NCBI GenBank assembly: GCA_001557505.1
Contig: LSAX01000002.1
Location: 4,092,001-4,156,000, forward strand
Direction: 5' to 3'
Length of the DNA stretch: 64,000 nucleotides
From: Reticulascus tulasneorum
Taxonomy: Eukaryota; Ascomycota; Sordariomycetes; Glomerellales; Reticulascaceae
Shown: piece after piece, positions 22,857 through 35,664 of the stretch
Layout of the letters: each line of letters opens with the position of its first letter
Numbering within the stretch: position 1 is the first letter of the stretch
Notes under the pieces: model-generated
Told to the model about the DNA's origin: nothing
The model's database searches: none
What the model saw: the letters and a program-made list of their open reading frames with translations, nothing else
Position numbers and translations under genes: made by a program

Positions 22857-24678
22857 CTTCGTTATTGTGTTCTGGATATCCTGAAGCCACGTGGGAATCA
22901 AGATCGAGTGCGAAGTCAGACAGGCAAGAGAAAGCTCAGTAGTAGTGAAATAGATAACATCAACATTGCGAAATCACCTATATATCTGGAACATTCGTCA
23001 AAATCAGCAAGCAGAGGGTCTAGATCCTTGATATTGCCCAACGACAACCCAGTGAGTCCCTATACATAAACAAAGACTTGAACGTCGTTGTAGACTGACG
23101 GTTTCGGTACTGCTGAACTCGAAAGATGAAAGAAATGGCGAGAACCCCCGAGTATCAAAGCGACCTTTCTTAGCATCGGGACAAAGCGAAGTTCGAGCAC
23201 CCCCGGAAATACTCTAGTCTCTCTGAATTCGCAGCGGTTACTGTAACAAAGTGAAGATACATGATTACTTGACTGTTGGTATTTGCGGCAGCTTTGTAGA
23301 GCACCCTGATTCATAGGCGAGCAGATCCAATCCATGAAGGTATAGCTGGTGTACAAGTCAATGAGAATACTTCAACCGACGCTATCTTTGTCAGGCCTCC
23401 CATAGTCTGTGCCTATTGGCATAATCAAAAAACACCCCGAATACATGAATGCCCAGAAAATCATGACCTGGATAGCCAGAGACCCCAAGAAACGCAAGAC
23501 GTCGTTCGAGGAACAATTCTCATGGCTGCAATCCACCATTGTGGTGAGGAATGTCGGGATGCACATGAAAGCCAAGCCACCCAAATTGACCGAAAGCGGA
23601 AACTAATCTGCCAAGGAAACGCCAATGATTCTCGAAGAATGCTTTGTCGTCCCCGCGTTGGCAATCACGTCGGGTCCAAAGAATCAAGGCAAAGTTGCTC
23701 GTGGGTTCTTGGGTGCCGTCATTTAGCCTCTCGTAATTTAATATCGACACGCGCCGGGCGATATCTCACTGTGGCGCTCGGTTGGCTGCATAGCGAGCCA
23801 ATCTGGCAGGTCGAGTGTTCGGCATTTCGATCTCGAAGGATTGGGGGCACGGCATCGAGCGCTGAAATGGTGAGATAAGCGTGAGATAGAGTGCGCCTAT
23901 ATGATAATGCGGTACCTTACTCGTGCCGCATGCTACATGGGCACATGCTCGGCCGGCTCTCCGAAGATCGTGAGGGGCGATGTGACGAGGCCGCATCTTC
24001 GCGAGATGAAGCTATCTCCAGAGTCTATGTTATGATAAGGCCATCTGTTGGTTTCTACGAGCATCCACGGCTGCACGGCCTCAATTGCATCCATCCGAGC
24101 GGCGGCACGGCCTGCAGTTGGCTCAATCGCGATATGAGGTCCTGGTTTCGTGACTGTGGCAGGCGAATGAGGATGGAAGAAGCAGTCGCAATCCATTGAG
24201 GCTATTCTGCCGGATCCGAGTCGTTGGAGAGTGGCAAGTTTGGATGGAATAACAACCGTTGGATTCTGCTCGAAAGCACGTGGTTAGCTGCAGTGACCGT
24301 GGTATTGCAATGTTTGCTTGGCCGGGCTGATCTACGCCGGTCCTGGCAATTCCATTTCGGGCTGATTCCGATTGCTCCTTAACATGCGACAGGGCGTTCC
24401 GATTGCACACCCAAACGTCCAGCAAACTGCCATGGCTCCAACCGAAAGTGTGCGCTCCGGAGCGAGCTGCCGTACCCTGCCCATATATCTACCAGATGAG
24501 CCGGGGGGCATGGGAGGGTAATATATCACGGTCATTTATATAAGATGCGACTGGCGTCCATGATGATGAAATCCTGGGGAAGCTCATCCGCACTCGTCGC
24601 GAAGTCTCGCGGCGTTGTTTGATTCACTGCGATCTATCAATTGCTCGCAGGACTCTGGAGCCCGGACGCCTGGCCAGG
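22857..24678. other. Divergent intergenic region, 1.8 kb
   Basis: It separates zincin-like gene A from the S41 protease. Short hydrophobic open frames on the minus strand (23372-23750) are in two different frames and cannot be joined cleanly. They might be a decayed membrane-protein gene, but I cannot support one. A TATA box near 24535 belongs to the S41 gene. Confidence 0.45.
24535..24544 (+). promoter_or_regulatory. TATA box of the S41 protease gene
   Basis: TTTATATAAG lies 135-144 bp upstream of the ATG at 24679, a usual fungal spacing. Confidence 0.6.
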
Positions 24679-27311
24679 ATGAAGGTCACCATTACAAACG
24701 CCGCGGCGGCAGCGCTGCTCTTCGCAGCCGGGGACCTCGTCTCCGCCCAATGCGCAGCAGACAATTGTCTCCGGGCACTGCGAGCCACGCGGGAGCCGGG
24801 ACGACTCGAGTCGGCGAGGGCTTTCTGCGGCGCATTCGCGAGGAGCTCGGTGGCCCCGGAAGCATTCCCAAGCTTCGTGGAGAACTGCAGAGGTGACAAC
24901 CTCGTGCAGGCGTCGTCTCGCCTCTCAAGCGCCTGCGCGTGCATTGCGACGACTACGCCATCGGTGACGAGCAAGTCCACGTCGTCACTGGTACCAACAT
25001 CGACGCTGGCACCGACGCTGACGACTTCATCGTCTACCTCCACGACGAAGAGTTCAACTCCGGCGTCGACACTGACGACGCAGACCTCGACGAGTAGTGT
25101 GCCTGCCACGACCTCTTCTGCGGCGGCGCTGCAGGCCTGCGGCATTGTAAGCAGCATTTGGTCGGCGTCCGCGAGGAAAGCTACAGCTTTTCCTGGAGGT
25201 ATGCAATCACATGTGAAGCTTCGCACGACGCATTTCTAACGTTCGCAGGCACACCTGCGCCAATCCCAACGGTCGCGGCATCTCTTGCAAAGGATTGTCT
25301 AGATTCAGTGCCTCTAGGCAAAGCCGCAGCCATTGAGCTCGTCGATGCGCTCCGCCCATACATGTTCTGGCAGTCTGACCTCGCAGCTCTGAAGAACCCG
25401 CCCGAGGACTACTTCTATCCCGCTTTCGACGCCATCGGCCATCTTGACAAGGTGCGGGCGAATCTAGTGGCGGACAAGTACCAGGGCGAGCTCGCTTTCC
25501 AGGAGGACCTGTTCGTGCTGACGGCCGCGATCCATGATGGCCATTTCACCTTCTACCCTGACCTGTTGACCAAGGTTTTCGAGTACGTACGGCCATTCGG
25601 CTTGGTGACATACAGCAAAGATCCCACCTCGGTGCCACTAATCAAGACCTTCGAGGACGTCAACGCCGTCGGAGACTTGGATTCGATCGCAATCACCAAG
25701 CTCAACGGAGTCGACGCCTCGAAGTTCGTTCAGGATGTCGTAAACGAAGCGTCGGGCAACCAGGACCCCGACGCGGCGTACAACACCATGTTCTTCTCTC
25801 GCCCGCTTGCGAACGCGGGCAGCGAGTCGGGATTGTTCCGCCAGGGCGGTCGCCACAAGTACATCTACCCGGGCCCGAACACGACGGTTGAGTACGTGGA
25901 CGGGGAGATCCGAAGCCTGCAGAACATCGCCGTCATCAAGCTGAACATGTCGGGCGTCACGGATGGCGCTTCTTTCTATAAGAAGTTCGTCAACCTCCCA
26001 GCAGCGCCGCCAATGGCAGAAGAGCCGGTCGGTGCGTCTCCCAACCTTGCCGACATCCCGGGGTACCCTTCGCCGGTGATCAACAGCAACGACTCCGTCG
26101 TGTCGGGGTACTACATCGACGAGGAAGGTTACGAAGATGTCGCAGTGCTGTTCCTCTCCGGCTTCGACCCCCAAATCCCCGCAGTGTTCCAGAAGGCAGT
26201 GGACTACTTCCTCGCGTTCTGCAAAATCGACGGCAAGACCAAGATCATCATCGACCTCCAGATGAACGGCGGAGGGTACATCTTCCAGGGCTACGACCTC
26301 TTCCGACAGTTCTTCCCCACGATCGAGCAGGACGGCTTCAACAGATGGAGAGAGAACGAGCAGTTCATGGCCCTTGCCGAGATCTACTCCGCCGCCGCGG
26401 CCAACATCAACCCCAACACAACCTCGTCTGAGGACAAGGTCAACATTTGGGAGAATTGGTGGAACTACCGATATGACCTGAACCTGACCAACAAGCCATT
26501 CGAAGACTTCGATGCCAAATTCGAGCCGCACGTGTGGCGAGGAGACCCGTACACTGCAATCATGCGATGGAACATGGCCGACGACCTGACGACAAGCAAC
26601 GAGACGTTCGGTCTGGGGATCGAGGTCACCGGCTACGGCAGGAGGAAGAACTTCACCCAGCCCTTTGCGTCGCAGGACATTATCCTGCTGACAGACGGGT
26701 ACTGCGCTTCAACGTGCTCCCTCTTTTCCTCCATGATGAAGCTCCAAGGCAACGTCAAGACCATCGCCATGGGCGGCCGCCCAAATAACTTGCCAATGCA
26801 GGGGGTCGGTGGCGTCAAGGGCGCCCAGGTCCTTTCCTTCGACCAGATCCGAAATGCCTCGCACGAAGCCATCCTCAGGCCAGACCTCTTCACCGTCAAC
26901 GCGGCGCAGGAGGCATCCCTGCGCAAGCTCAGCACCCTCCCCATCCGCCGAAGCACCAGCTCGCGCCTGAACGTCCGCGACCAGATCCTGAGAGGCAACG
27001 TGGAGGACGGCATGCCGGCGCAGATGGTCTACGAGCCCGCCGACTGCCGCCTCTTCTGGACGTTCCGCATGCTGCAGAACCCGTTGCATATCTGGAAGGC
27101 GGCGGCTGACGCGGCGTGGCACGGGGCGGAGTGTGTTGCTGGCACCGGCTTCGAGAAGAGGGATATTGCTGAGACGGCGCCGAAGAAGAGAGGCGCCGTG
27201 GTGCCGAGGCGGGCGACGACTGTGGTTTCTGAGGCTGATATTGGACCTGAAGCCGCGAGGGTGAACATCGAGGAGCTCAGGAAGTTCAACCAGAGAGTCA
27301 AAATTCTGTGA
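24679..27311 (+). CDS. Secreted S41 (CPAF-like) serine protease with N-terminal Cys module
   Basis: Exons 24679-25198 and 25249-27311 (50-nt intron) give 860 residues. The ATG at 24679 opens a signal peptide ending near SAQ (about 24). Residues 25-95 form a compact cysteine module (CAADNCLRALRA... ending SACACI) common in fungal secreted proteins, followed by a Ser/Thr linker of about 55 residues that is probably O-glycosylated. The catalytic part has HDGHF at 269-273 (base histidine) and DGYCASTCSLF with the nucleophile Ser near 661, as in the S41 family members related to chlamydial CPAF. A TKIIIDLQMNGGG strand precedes the catalytic core. NxT/S sites are frequent. Expected role: extracellular proteolysis. 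The C-terminal extension is basic. Assignment to S41 is firm; the substrate is unknown. Confidence 0.9.
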
Positions 27312-27673
27312 GTGTGGGTCTGGCGCGAGCTCGTTGATGACACGGTAGCTATTGCATACAATTGTACATGAAGACCATCAAAGTGCAGAACACATATGGA
27401 ATTGAAAAAATATCACTTCGATGTAATAGAAGCAGAAAACCTCGGTTGATACATCCGAACTGTGAGGCAGCCTGCAGCTTATTGCTGGAATATGGGTTGA
27501 CAGTAGCACCTGCTCTACAGTCGCAAATGATATGGCAATTGGCGACGTTTAAGACTCTAAGTTCAACGCACCATCTTTGATCCCATCGTTAATTTAATAT
27601 CATAAGGTGATCGATTATAAATTCAGCATGATCGCTATTAGTCTAGTTCAAGCCGTCCCTAAGTTTACAGTTT

Positions 27674-28198
27674 TCAACATAAAAGCGCTCCCCACATTCC
27701 TTCAACTCCTCGAGACTCATACACAAGCACCGAGATGAGGAAACCGTTCATACAGGCCGTGTCAGTCATGGTCATCAGAGCAAGGTCTTCGCAGATGAGA
27801 CCGGACTCGTCATCCCAGATCGGCGCACCTATTTCATTTCGCGCTGACGCAAGCCTTTCCGATGAACCGCGACTCAAGTGATCTGTTCGGTATGCCTTGA
27901 GCCTTTCGGATCCAATCAGAAAGCCAATGGAATTGTAGCCGTGCAACTTGCCATGATTGATCTTGGAAGTAGCATTGTCCACTTGGTCATAAAGGCAACG
28001 GTCCGACATGTTGCCGATTGCAGGCACAGTTGAACAGCGTTTCTCCTTCGATACACGCAGTGCCATTCTCATGCCTTGCCAGTTCCTCCCAGTTACAGAG
28101 AGTGCGGTCCTGGGAGTACCCACAGACCCGGAATATAGTATGGTCGTTCGTCGGGTTATCGAAATGCCAATCGGGATTCTAGGCACCGGCGTGGGCAT
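27674..28198 (-). other. Possible decayed or unannotated gene segment
   Basis: A 174-codon ATG-initiated open frame with protein-like composition in its C-terminal two thirds (GYNSIGFLIGSERLKAYRTD, IWDDESGLICEDLALM). In its first third a different frame of the same strand looks more protein-like (Cys-rich, CNWEELARHENGTACIEGE), and an in-frame TAG lies just upstream of that. A single frameshift near 28010 would join the two. This is consistent with a pseudogene but could equally be chance. Confidence 0.25.
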
Positions 28199-29450
28199 CT
28201 AGGTCGAGGATCGCGCGGGCGTGCGTACAATGGCAATCCGAACCCATTCGAAGCCAAGGTTTGGAATCAGATTCGGCGAAGGTTTCTGTCAAGACATGTA
28301 TTCAGTAGCGACCTCCAGAAAGAAGTTCGCACGCCACGTACACACCGGAGCTCTGTCGAAAGGATGTTTGCCTTCACTCTCGCAAGCACCTGGGTATTTC
28401 CCTCCCACCCAATGTTGGCTCTCATGGCCAGGATAGGCGACATGTTTCCACATGTTCACCTAGCATCCGAGCTGAAAGCGCATCGGGTTATGGCCCGCTT
28501 GCCACCCACTATCCACGATGCGGTGGCCATCAACGCGAAGAGAATCCATTCGACACGATTGAAGACGGCCAGCTCGTTCGGTGTCTGATGAAGAACAATC
28601 GGTTAAGAATAAGTAGGACTTGAGCGGATACGCAACCAACGTAGGGCCAATCGAAACTACGTGGTATCCGAATCTGATCTGAGTAGTACGCAGACAAGAT
28701 GCACAAGTCAGGTAAGTCGTGGCTCGCGTCTTGATGATGATGCTGAGCCTCGTGTACAAGGTAACTTATGGCGGGGTCGGCTTGCGAGACGTTCTTGGTG
28801 GGGGTGAATCATGGGTAAATGGGATCACCCGAAGAACAGCCGTCCAATTGACCCTGAGAGCGCTGAGGACTCCCAGTTACTTGAGCTTTGGCTTCAGTGC
28901 ATATGGAAGAGATGGACGATGGAAACCTCAATCGTTAATCAAGATAACGCCGTGAGAGATATCTATCAAGAGTGGTAAAAAAAGGCCACTTGAGCATGTA
29001 GACACCACCAAGAGACATACCAGCACTAACAGCTTCACTGGAAGCAGGCATATGTGTCTGTGGCAGGCATGGGGGTCAATCCTGTGAGCAGAGCCACCCA
29101 GCGTCCTATGCTCGGTGGTTCAGGTGCTCAGGCAGCTGTAGGTAAGATTCCACGGGGTCCCCACGATATTTGTGGAGGTTCACGATTTACGCGGGGCAGA
29201 ATAATCTCTCGCCCGATTACGACTTTGTGTGTATCGATAAGATAGATAAAGGCGTACGCTACTGCAAGGGTTGCCGTCGGGAGGGCGATGATACGAGCGT
29301 CAGCAGCAATATCCAGTCCATCCGCCCTGTATCGAGAAGGATATAAGAGGAAGCTGAGCTGGAGGAACCCCTTTGCAATATAGTAGATATCGGACTTGGA
29401 CCACTAAAATAGAAAGGCGGTGACAACGTGGCTGGACAATGGAGTAAGAG

Positions 29451-29469
29451 TGGTGGTGGTGGTGGTGGT
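29451..29469 (+). repeat. (TGG)n microsatellite
   Basis: Six TGG units in a row plus one extra T. Confidence 0.9.
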
Positions 29470-30744
29470 AGTGCTAATTGGGCGAGTGGATGGACACCAT
29501 CAGATTTCATCGTCGTGACAGTCTACTGTACCATGCAGCAGCATGAAGGTGTGTGTGACAAGGCGATCTGCTGCATGTGGTTGCTGTTGGGAGAGGGCCG
29601 ACCGGAAGAGGCAGTAAAGTCACTGTCCTCTGTCAACAATATCCCATCTCTCCCCAAGAAACCCACCCCAAAAGACCGAGACCAAGACCCAGGTTCCAAG
29701 TGTGGAGGAACCATTGGGCTTTCGGCTTTGGAGCACAAAGATGCCGAGTACAAATCGGGCAGGCCGTGGCAAAGACAGACGATCCCTGTGGTCCGGAACG
29801 CCAAAGACCACTAGGACTAGGTACTATGTAGTAGTCTTCACAGTACGGAGTGCAGTTACGGCATTCCAAGTCATGGGCCGCCAGCCCGCCTGCCCAGCGC
29901 GCAAACCTGCAACCCCGTTACTGGCCACAGACGGGATGCATCCGACTCGAGACGAACACAGTCCAGAGTTAATAAGCCAGGGATGAAAAGGGAACCCGGG
30001 GGACACTTGTCGAAATATGGACTTGCCGTTTAGGGGTGGCGAAGCCGAGGCGCAGACGCAGCCTGGTTTGCCATGAACTTTCGGGTTTAAGGTTAGGTGG
30101 TGAAGGTGATTGTTGAAATGCACGAAATGCACATATCGCCTCTTCTTTTCCTCTGGTATTTCTATAAGGTAGGCGCACAGGCATCGAACTCCGGGGCGGC
30201 GTGTGGCGGTGGGGTTACACATTGATGGTGGGAGTCTCACCCTTGCAGATGTATGTACCTGGGCTTGGTTTGCCTCAGCTTCCATAGATGGTGGATGCAG
30301 GAATAAGGGCTTATCATGACAAGCCACTACTAATATATACCTATGTAAGCAAGTAGGTAGGTAATCCGTACGGGCGGACCGTACATGAGCAGCAATTCGA
30401 GACACGTTCCTGTGTGGCGGTCTTCCGTTCTTTCAAGGGAGTAGGAGTGGGATGCATCTTTGCTGCGAGGGGGCCAGGCCATGGCAATTCTGATTTGGCG
30501 GGGTGAAATGGCGGATGACTGAGAGGACAGGACACGACGTCGTCGATTCTAAGATTATCATGTTCTGTTCGGCCTCTTTTCTTTTGCTTACCTCCTAGCA
30601 GGCAACGTAGGACAGTAGGCCTCGGGAGACGAGAGGCGAAACCAGAGATTTCTTCCTCGGAGGTTTGCTCCGTCTCCTTGCCTGGCCAGGCCCCAGCAAA
30701 GAACAACGTAGAGAGAGGCCTTAATTAACGAGATACTCACTCAC

Positions 30745-30751
30745 TGACTCA
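30745..30751. promoter_or_regulatory. TGACTCA (Gcn4/CPC1-type) site
   Basis: An exact match to the bZIP amino-acid-control consensus inside a CACTCACTGACTCACTC tandem, about 0.8 kb upstream of the EF-3 start. Distance makes function uncertain. Confidence 0.35.
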
Positions 30752-31058
30752 CTCAGGCACTGTAAGAGCCCACACACGGGGCCATGGGCAAAAAGTCCCC
30801 TGAAGAAATTCGTGTTGCATGAAACAACCTTTTCCCCTTCACCGCCTTCCTGGGCCCCGCCCGTATCGGGATTAGCGCCAGTCCGATAAAGCGATAAGCA
30901 TGAGTCGCCAGGGGGCTATTGGAGGGGCAGTTTTCTGGATTTTTGGTGGGACACATTCCTTGCCGCTAGCGTCGCCAGGCCAGAAAGGCGATTGGGAAGA
31001 GGAAAAAAAGGAAGAAAAAAAATTGTGATTTTTTGGTGGGTGGCAGATAAAAAGTCGG

Positions 31059-31180
31059 CCTCCCTCACTCTCCCATTTTCTCGGCTTCCTCCCAGGCTTC
31101 CTCACCTCCTTCATACCTCCCGTTTTCCCATTCTTTCTTCTTCTCTTCCTCCCCTGGTGGTATTTCGTCCTCTTCCTCCA
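31059..31180 (+). promoter_or_regulatory. Pyrimidine-rich core promoter of EF-3
   Basis: A near-continuous C/T tract of about 120 bp on the coding strand. CT-rich tracts just before transcription starts are typical of highly expressed fungal genes. It leaves a leader of roughly 380-500 nt before the ATG. Confidence 0.55.
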
Positions 31181-31564
31181 AGAGAACGATCAAGTCTCCG
31201 ATCAGTCCTTTTCGAAGTTCTTTTCGAGTTGTTAAAGGCCAAGTTATTTCGATTCCTCCCATCGAATAACCCCTCCTTCACCAAAAAAAAAAAAAACGGT
31301 CCCACCTTTGGAGCCGAGCAACCACACACACAACATAAAAATCACTTACGACGAGCCACGATAGAGTAGAACGATCGTCCTCGCATCGCTTCTACGGGCT
31401 TCAATACCTGATAGACAGGACAGTCACCAAAGACGTTTTCTGGTCGCGATAGAGCATAGACTTGGCATCTACTCTCTCTCTCGCATTAGATCTCTACCCA
31501 TAGACTAGAGCCGACAAAGAACCCTCTCAAACCGAAATCTACCCTACCTAATACCTACGACGAA

Positions 31565-34500
31565 ATGGCTTCCGAGAACGCCCAGTCTGCCAAGGTTTTG
31601 GAAGAGCTGATGCAAAAGCTCACCATCTCCAAGGAGCCTGCTGCCATCAAAGAATCATCCATCGCCCTCGCTTCTTTCATAAACGGTCGCATCGAGGATC
31701 AGGATGTTCCCACAAAGTGAGTTTTTGCCCCCCTCCCCCCCCCTTCTGCCCTCTTACTCGCCTCAAAGGCCAAAGGGCTGTCTCCGGCCCTTTTTTTTTT
31801 CCAGTCCCCCCAACTGGTGTCGGCCGGGTTATTTTGGCCGACCCGCTGCAGTGGAAGACTGGTGCGATGGAGGGCGGTCAATCTATTTCCGGGGGCGCAC
31901 AAAAATTATTTGGGGCATTCGGTCGCTGACACGTGAACCCAATCACAGAACCATCGAGGCCCTGAAGAAGCAGTTCGCGAACAAGAAGGATGCCACCGTC
32001 CGAGAGAAGGCTGCTCTGGCCGTCACCGCCATCGCAACACATTCCGAAGTCTCCGCTCACGTCGAGCCTTTCCTCGTTGCTCTTCTCCCCACCGTCCTCT
32101 CTGCCGTTGGCGACAAGATTACCCCCGTCAAAAATGCGGCCACCGCTGCCGCCCTGGCCATCGCCGGTGCCATCAACCCCAACTCTGTCAAGGCCATTTT
32201 CCCGCCCGTCACCAACTCTCTCCTGACCGCCCAGAAATGGCAGGAGAAGATGGCCGCCCTCGATGTCATTGACGCCGTCGTCAAGACCTCTCCCGCACAG
32301 GTCGCTTTCCGCGTGCCTGAATTGATTCCGGTCATTTCCGAGTCCATGTGGGACACCAAGAAGGAGGTCAAGGAGCGAGCCTACAAGACCATGGAGACGA
32401 TCTGCCAGTTGATCGTCAACAGGGATATTGAGCGCTTCATTCCCGAGCTTATCAAGTGTATCGCCAAGCCTGAGAACGTCCCCGAGACTGTTCACTTGCT
32501 CGGTGCCACCACCTTCGTTACTGAGGTCCAGGAGCCGACTCTTGCCCTCATGGTCCCCCTCTTGGATCGTGGTCTCGCTGAGCGTGACACCGCCATCAAG
32601 CGAAAGGCTGCCGTTATCGTTGACAACATGTGCAAGCTTGTCGACGACCCGAACATCGTCGCTCCTTTCTTGCCCAAGATGATGCCTGGTCTCCAGAAGA
32701 ACTACGAGAACTTGGCTGATCCCGAGGCCCGTGAGAAGACCAAGCAGGCCTTGGACACCATCATCCGTGTCGGTAACGTCAAGGATGGCAAGATTCCCGA
32801 GGTCCGCCACGACGGTGACATTGCCACCGTCCTCGCCAAGCTGAAGGAGATCCTTGGCTCCAAGTATGCCGCCAAGGCCGACAAGATGGCCCCCGTTCTG
32901 GACTACATCTCTGCCATCGCCGGCCAGCTCGTTGACGAGAAGGACAGCGATTCCACCACCTGGACTGCCGCCCTCAAGCCTTACGTCACAGTCGTCGTTG
33001 GCGACGCAGAGTCTCAGAACATTGTCGACGCCCTCCGAAGACGCGCCTCCCCCGGCGCGGCCGAAGAGGATGAAGCCGAGGCCGACGATGAAGAGGGTGA
33101 GGATCTCTGCAACTGCACCTTCTCTCTCGCCTACGGTGCCAAGATTCTTCTCAATCAAACTCATCTCCGCCTGAAGCGAGGTCAGCGCTACGGTCTTTGC
33201 GGACCCAACGGTTCTGGCAAGTCTACTCTCATGCGAGCCATCAACAACGAGCAGGTCGAGGGTTTCCCCAAGCAGAGCGAAGTCAAGACCGTCTTCGTTG
33301 AGCACGACCTCGATTCCGCCGATACCGAGATGACCACCATCGACTGGACCATGAAGAAGCTCAAGGAGGTTGGCATCGAAACCAGCCTCGAGGATGTCAC
33401 CAAGCAACTCGCTGATTTCGGCTTCAACCCTGACATGATCAAGGGCGAGATCACTGCCCTCTCTGGTGGTTGGAAGATGAAGCTCGCTCTCTGCCGTGCC
33501 GTGTTCGAGGCGCCGGATATCCTGTTGCTCGACGAGCCCACTAACCATCTCGATGTGAAGAACGTCAAGTGGCTCGAAGAGTACCTTGAGAACTCCCCCT
33601 GCACGTCGATTATCGTCTCCCACGACAGCGGCTTCCTCGACAACGTTTGCCAACATATCATCCACTACGAGCGCTTCAAGCTCAAGCGATACAGGGGTAA
33701 CCTCAAGGCCTTCGTTGCGAAGTGCCCTTCGGCTGGATCTTACTACGAGCTTGGTGCCTCCGAGATCGAGTTCCGCTTCCCTGAGCCCGGTTTCCTCGAG
33801 GGTGTCAAGACCAAGGCCAAGGCCATTCTGCGTGCCAGCAAGATGAGCTTCCAGTACCCCGGTACCCCCAAGCCCCAGATTGCCGACATCACGTTCCAAT
33901 GCTCGCTTGGTTCCCGAATTGCCGTTATCGGCCCCAACGGTGCTGGAAAGTCTACCCTGATCAACGTCCTGACTGGTGAACTCATCCCGACCCAGGGTGA
34001 GATCTACCAACACGAGAACATCCGTATCGCCTACATCAAGCAGCACGCTTTCGCCCATATCGATAACCATCTGGACAAGACACCTTCCGAGTACATTCAA
34101 TGGCGATTCCAGACAGGTGAGGACCGAGAGACCATGGACCGAGCCAACAAGATCATCACCGACGAGGATGAGAAGGCCATGGACAAGATCTTCAGGGTTG
34201 AGGGTTCGCAGCGACGCATCATCGGTATCCACTCCCGAAGAAAGTTCAAGAACAGCTACGAGTACGAGTGCTCTTTTGCTCTCGGTGAGAACATCGGTTT
34301 GAAGAACGAGCGATGGGTGCCCATGATGACCGCAGATAACGCGTGGTTGCCACGTAACGAGCTGCTCGGTTCCCATCAGAAGATGGTGGCTGATGTCGAT
34401 ATGAAGGAGGCTCTCGCCTCTGGTCAGTTCCGACCCCTAGTGCGAAAGGAGATCGAATCTCACTGCGCAAACTTCGGCCTCGACGCCGAATTGGTTTCTC

Positions 34501-35022
34501 ACTCCCGCATGCGTGGTCTGTCCGGTGGCCAGCGTGTCAAGGTTGTTCTCTCGGCTTGCTCGTGGCAACGACCCCACTTGATCGTCCTCGACGAGCCTAC
34601 CAATTATCTCGATCGTGACTCGCTCGGTGCTCTCTCCAAGGCGCTCAGGAATTTCGAGGGTGGTGTCATCATCATTACTCACAGCGCGGAGTTCACCAAG
34701 GATATCACCGAGGAGGTCTGGGCTGTCATGGACGGCAAGATGACTCCTTCGGGCCACAACTGGGTGACAGGTCAAGGTGCCGGCCCCCGATTGAAGGCAG
34801 GTGATGATGATGAGGAGGAGAAATTCGATGCTATGGGAAACAAGATAGTCTCGACCAAGAAGAAGGCCAAGCTTTCCTCGTCCGAAGCACGAAAGAAGAA
34901 GAAGGGTAAGCTCCCGGTTCCCCCAATCAACTCATGTTTCCAAACAGCCGCTAACTTTTTGCTCAGATCGTATGGCCCGCCGAAAGCGCGGAGAGGAGGT
35001 CTTCAGCGATGAGGATGACTAG
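31565..35022 (+). CDS. TEF3: Translation elongation factor 3 (ABC-F ATPase)
   Basis: Exons 31565-31716, 31949-34905 and 34967-35022 give 1054 residues, the expected length for EF-3. Order: HEAT repeats (about 80-330), a four-helix region, ABC1 with GPNGSGKST (about 469-477), signature LSGGWKMK and Walker [12 protein letters not shown], then ABC2 with GPNGAGKST (about 712-720), a chromodomain-like insertion, signature LSGGQRVK and Walker [12 protein letters not shown]. The tail is Lys-rich ([10 protein letters not shown]) and ends [17 protein letters not shown], recovered only by joining exon 3. It drives E-site tRNA release during fungal translation. Introns are 232 nt (unusually long here) and 61 nt. 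All catalytic motifs are intact, and codon use is strongly C-ending, as expected for an abundant protein. Confidence 0.98.
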
Positions 35023-35664
35023 ACAACTCGCTCCGGCTACCTTCTCTTTGTCACGAGTCCACAAAAAAAGTCGCTGGGGTAATTGGGCTGCATGGGTTTC
35101 GAGCCTTTGTTTTGATTCATGATGTTTTTCCCTTTGATGAGCACCTACGATTCCCGCCCTTGATGACTGCCGGATGAGGAATGACCACTTCGAATGGGGA
35201 TTGGAGGATCCCCGGACGAGGCAAAAGTTCCATCGGCTGGGGATGGAAGGAATGAAGACAGAACGTAGATAGATGGCAATAAATGCCTTTGACCATTCAC
35301 CTTGATGTGCGCCCTTGATCTGATTGTCGCGTGAATATGTTTCTGCATGGTCCACCTGGTGTGCCTGTAGTTTCAAGATTGACATCCACGATGCTTAGTC
35401 ATTTTAGATTCGAACTGGGGAACTGGATAGCTAGGAAACATGAGAAGTTCACTTCAAGCAGGAAGCGTTATATCATTAAATGACTGGTAATTGCTAATTT
35501 ACAAGACGGTAGCGCATCTACACGCTCCCTGATAACATACACAACCTTTACTTTTGTCATGAAAAATTCCCTCTATAGTTCCCCCCCATTCCCTCGCAAG
35601 ACGCCCCTCTGCTCGATGACAAAACCCCACACAGTCTAATGCGCTAACCCAAATTCATCACCAT
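35023..35664. other. Convergent 3' flanks of EF-3 and the glycosyltransferase-like gene
   Basis: No gene was recognised. The AT-rich part around 35460-35580 probably holds 3'-end signals for both genes. Confidence 0.5.

Larger units (their letters stand above)
27312..31564. other. 4.3-kb gene-poor region before EF-3
   Basis: No recognised family. One 174-codon ATG-initiated minus-strand open frame (27674-28198) is noted separately at low confidence. The right-hand 0.9 kb is the EF-3 promoter and leader. Confidence 0.5.

Noticed and set aside
23372..23750. Hydrophobic minus-strand gene upstream of zincin-like gene A
   Set aside because: The hydrophobic pieces lie in two frames, and no intron with acceptable splice sites joins them.
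25638..26531. 297-codon open frame antisense to the S41 protease
   Set aside because: A shadow of the GC-rich third positions of the S41 gene.
31878..34376. 832-codon open frame antisense to EF-3
   Set aside because: It is a mirror of the strongly biased EF-3 codons (third-position C/G). Composition is Leu/Val/Gly/Asp repeats, with no family likeness.
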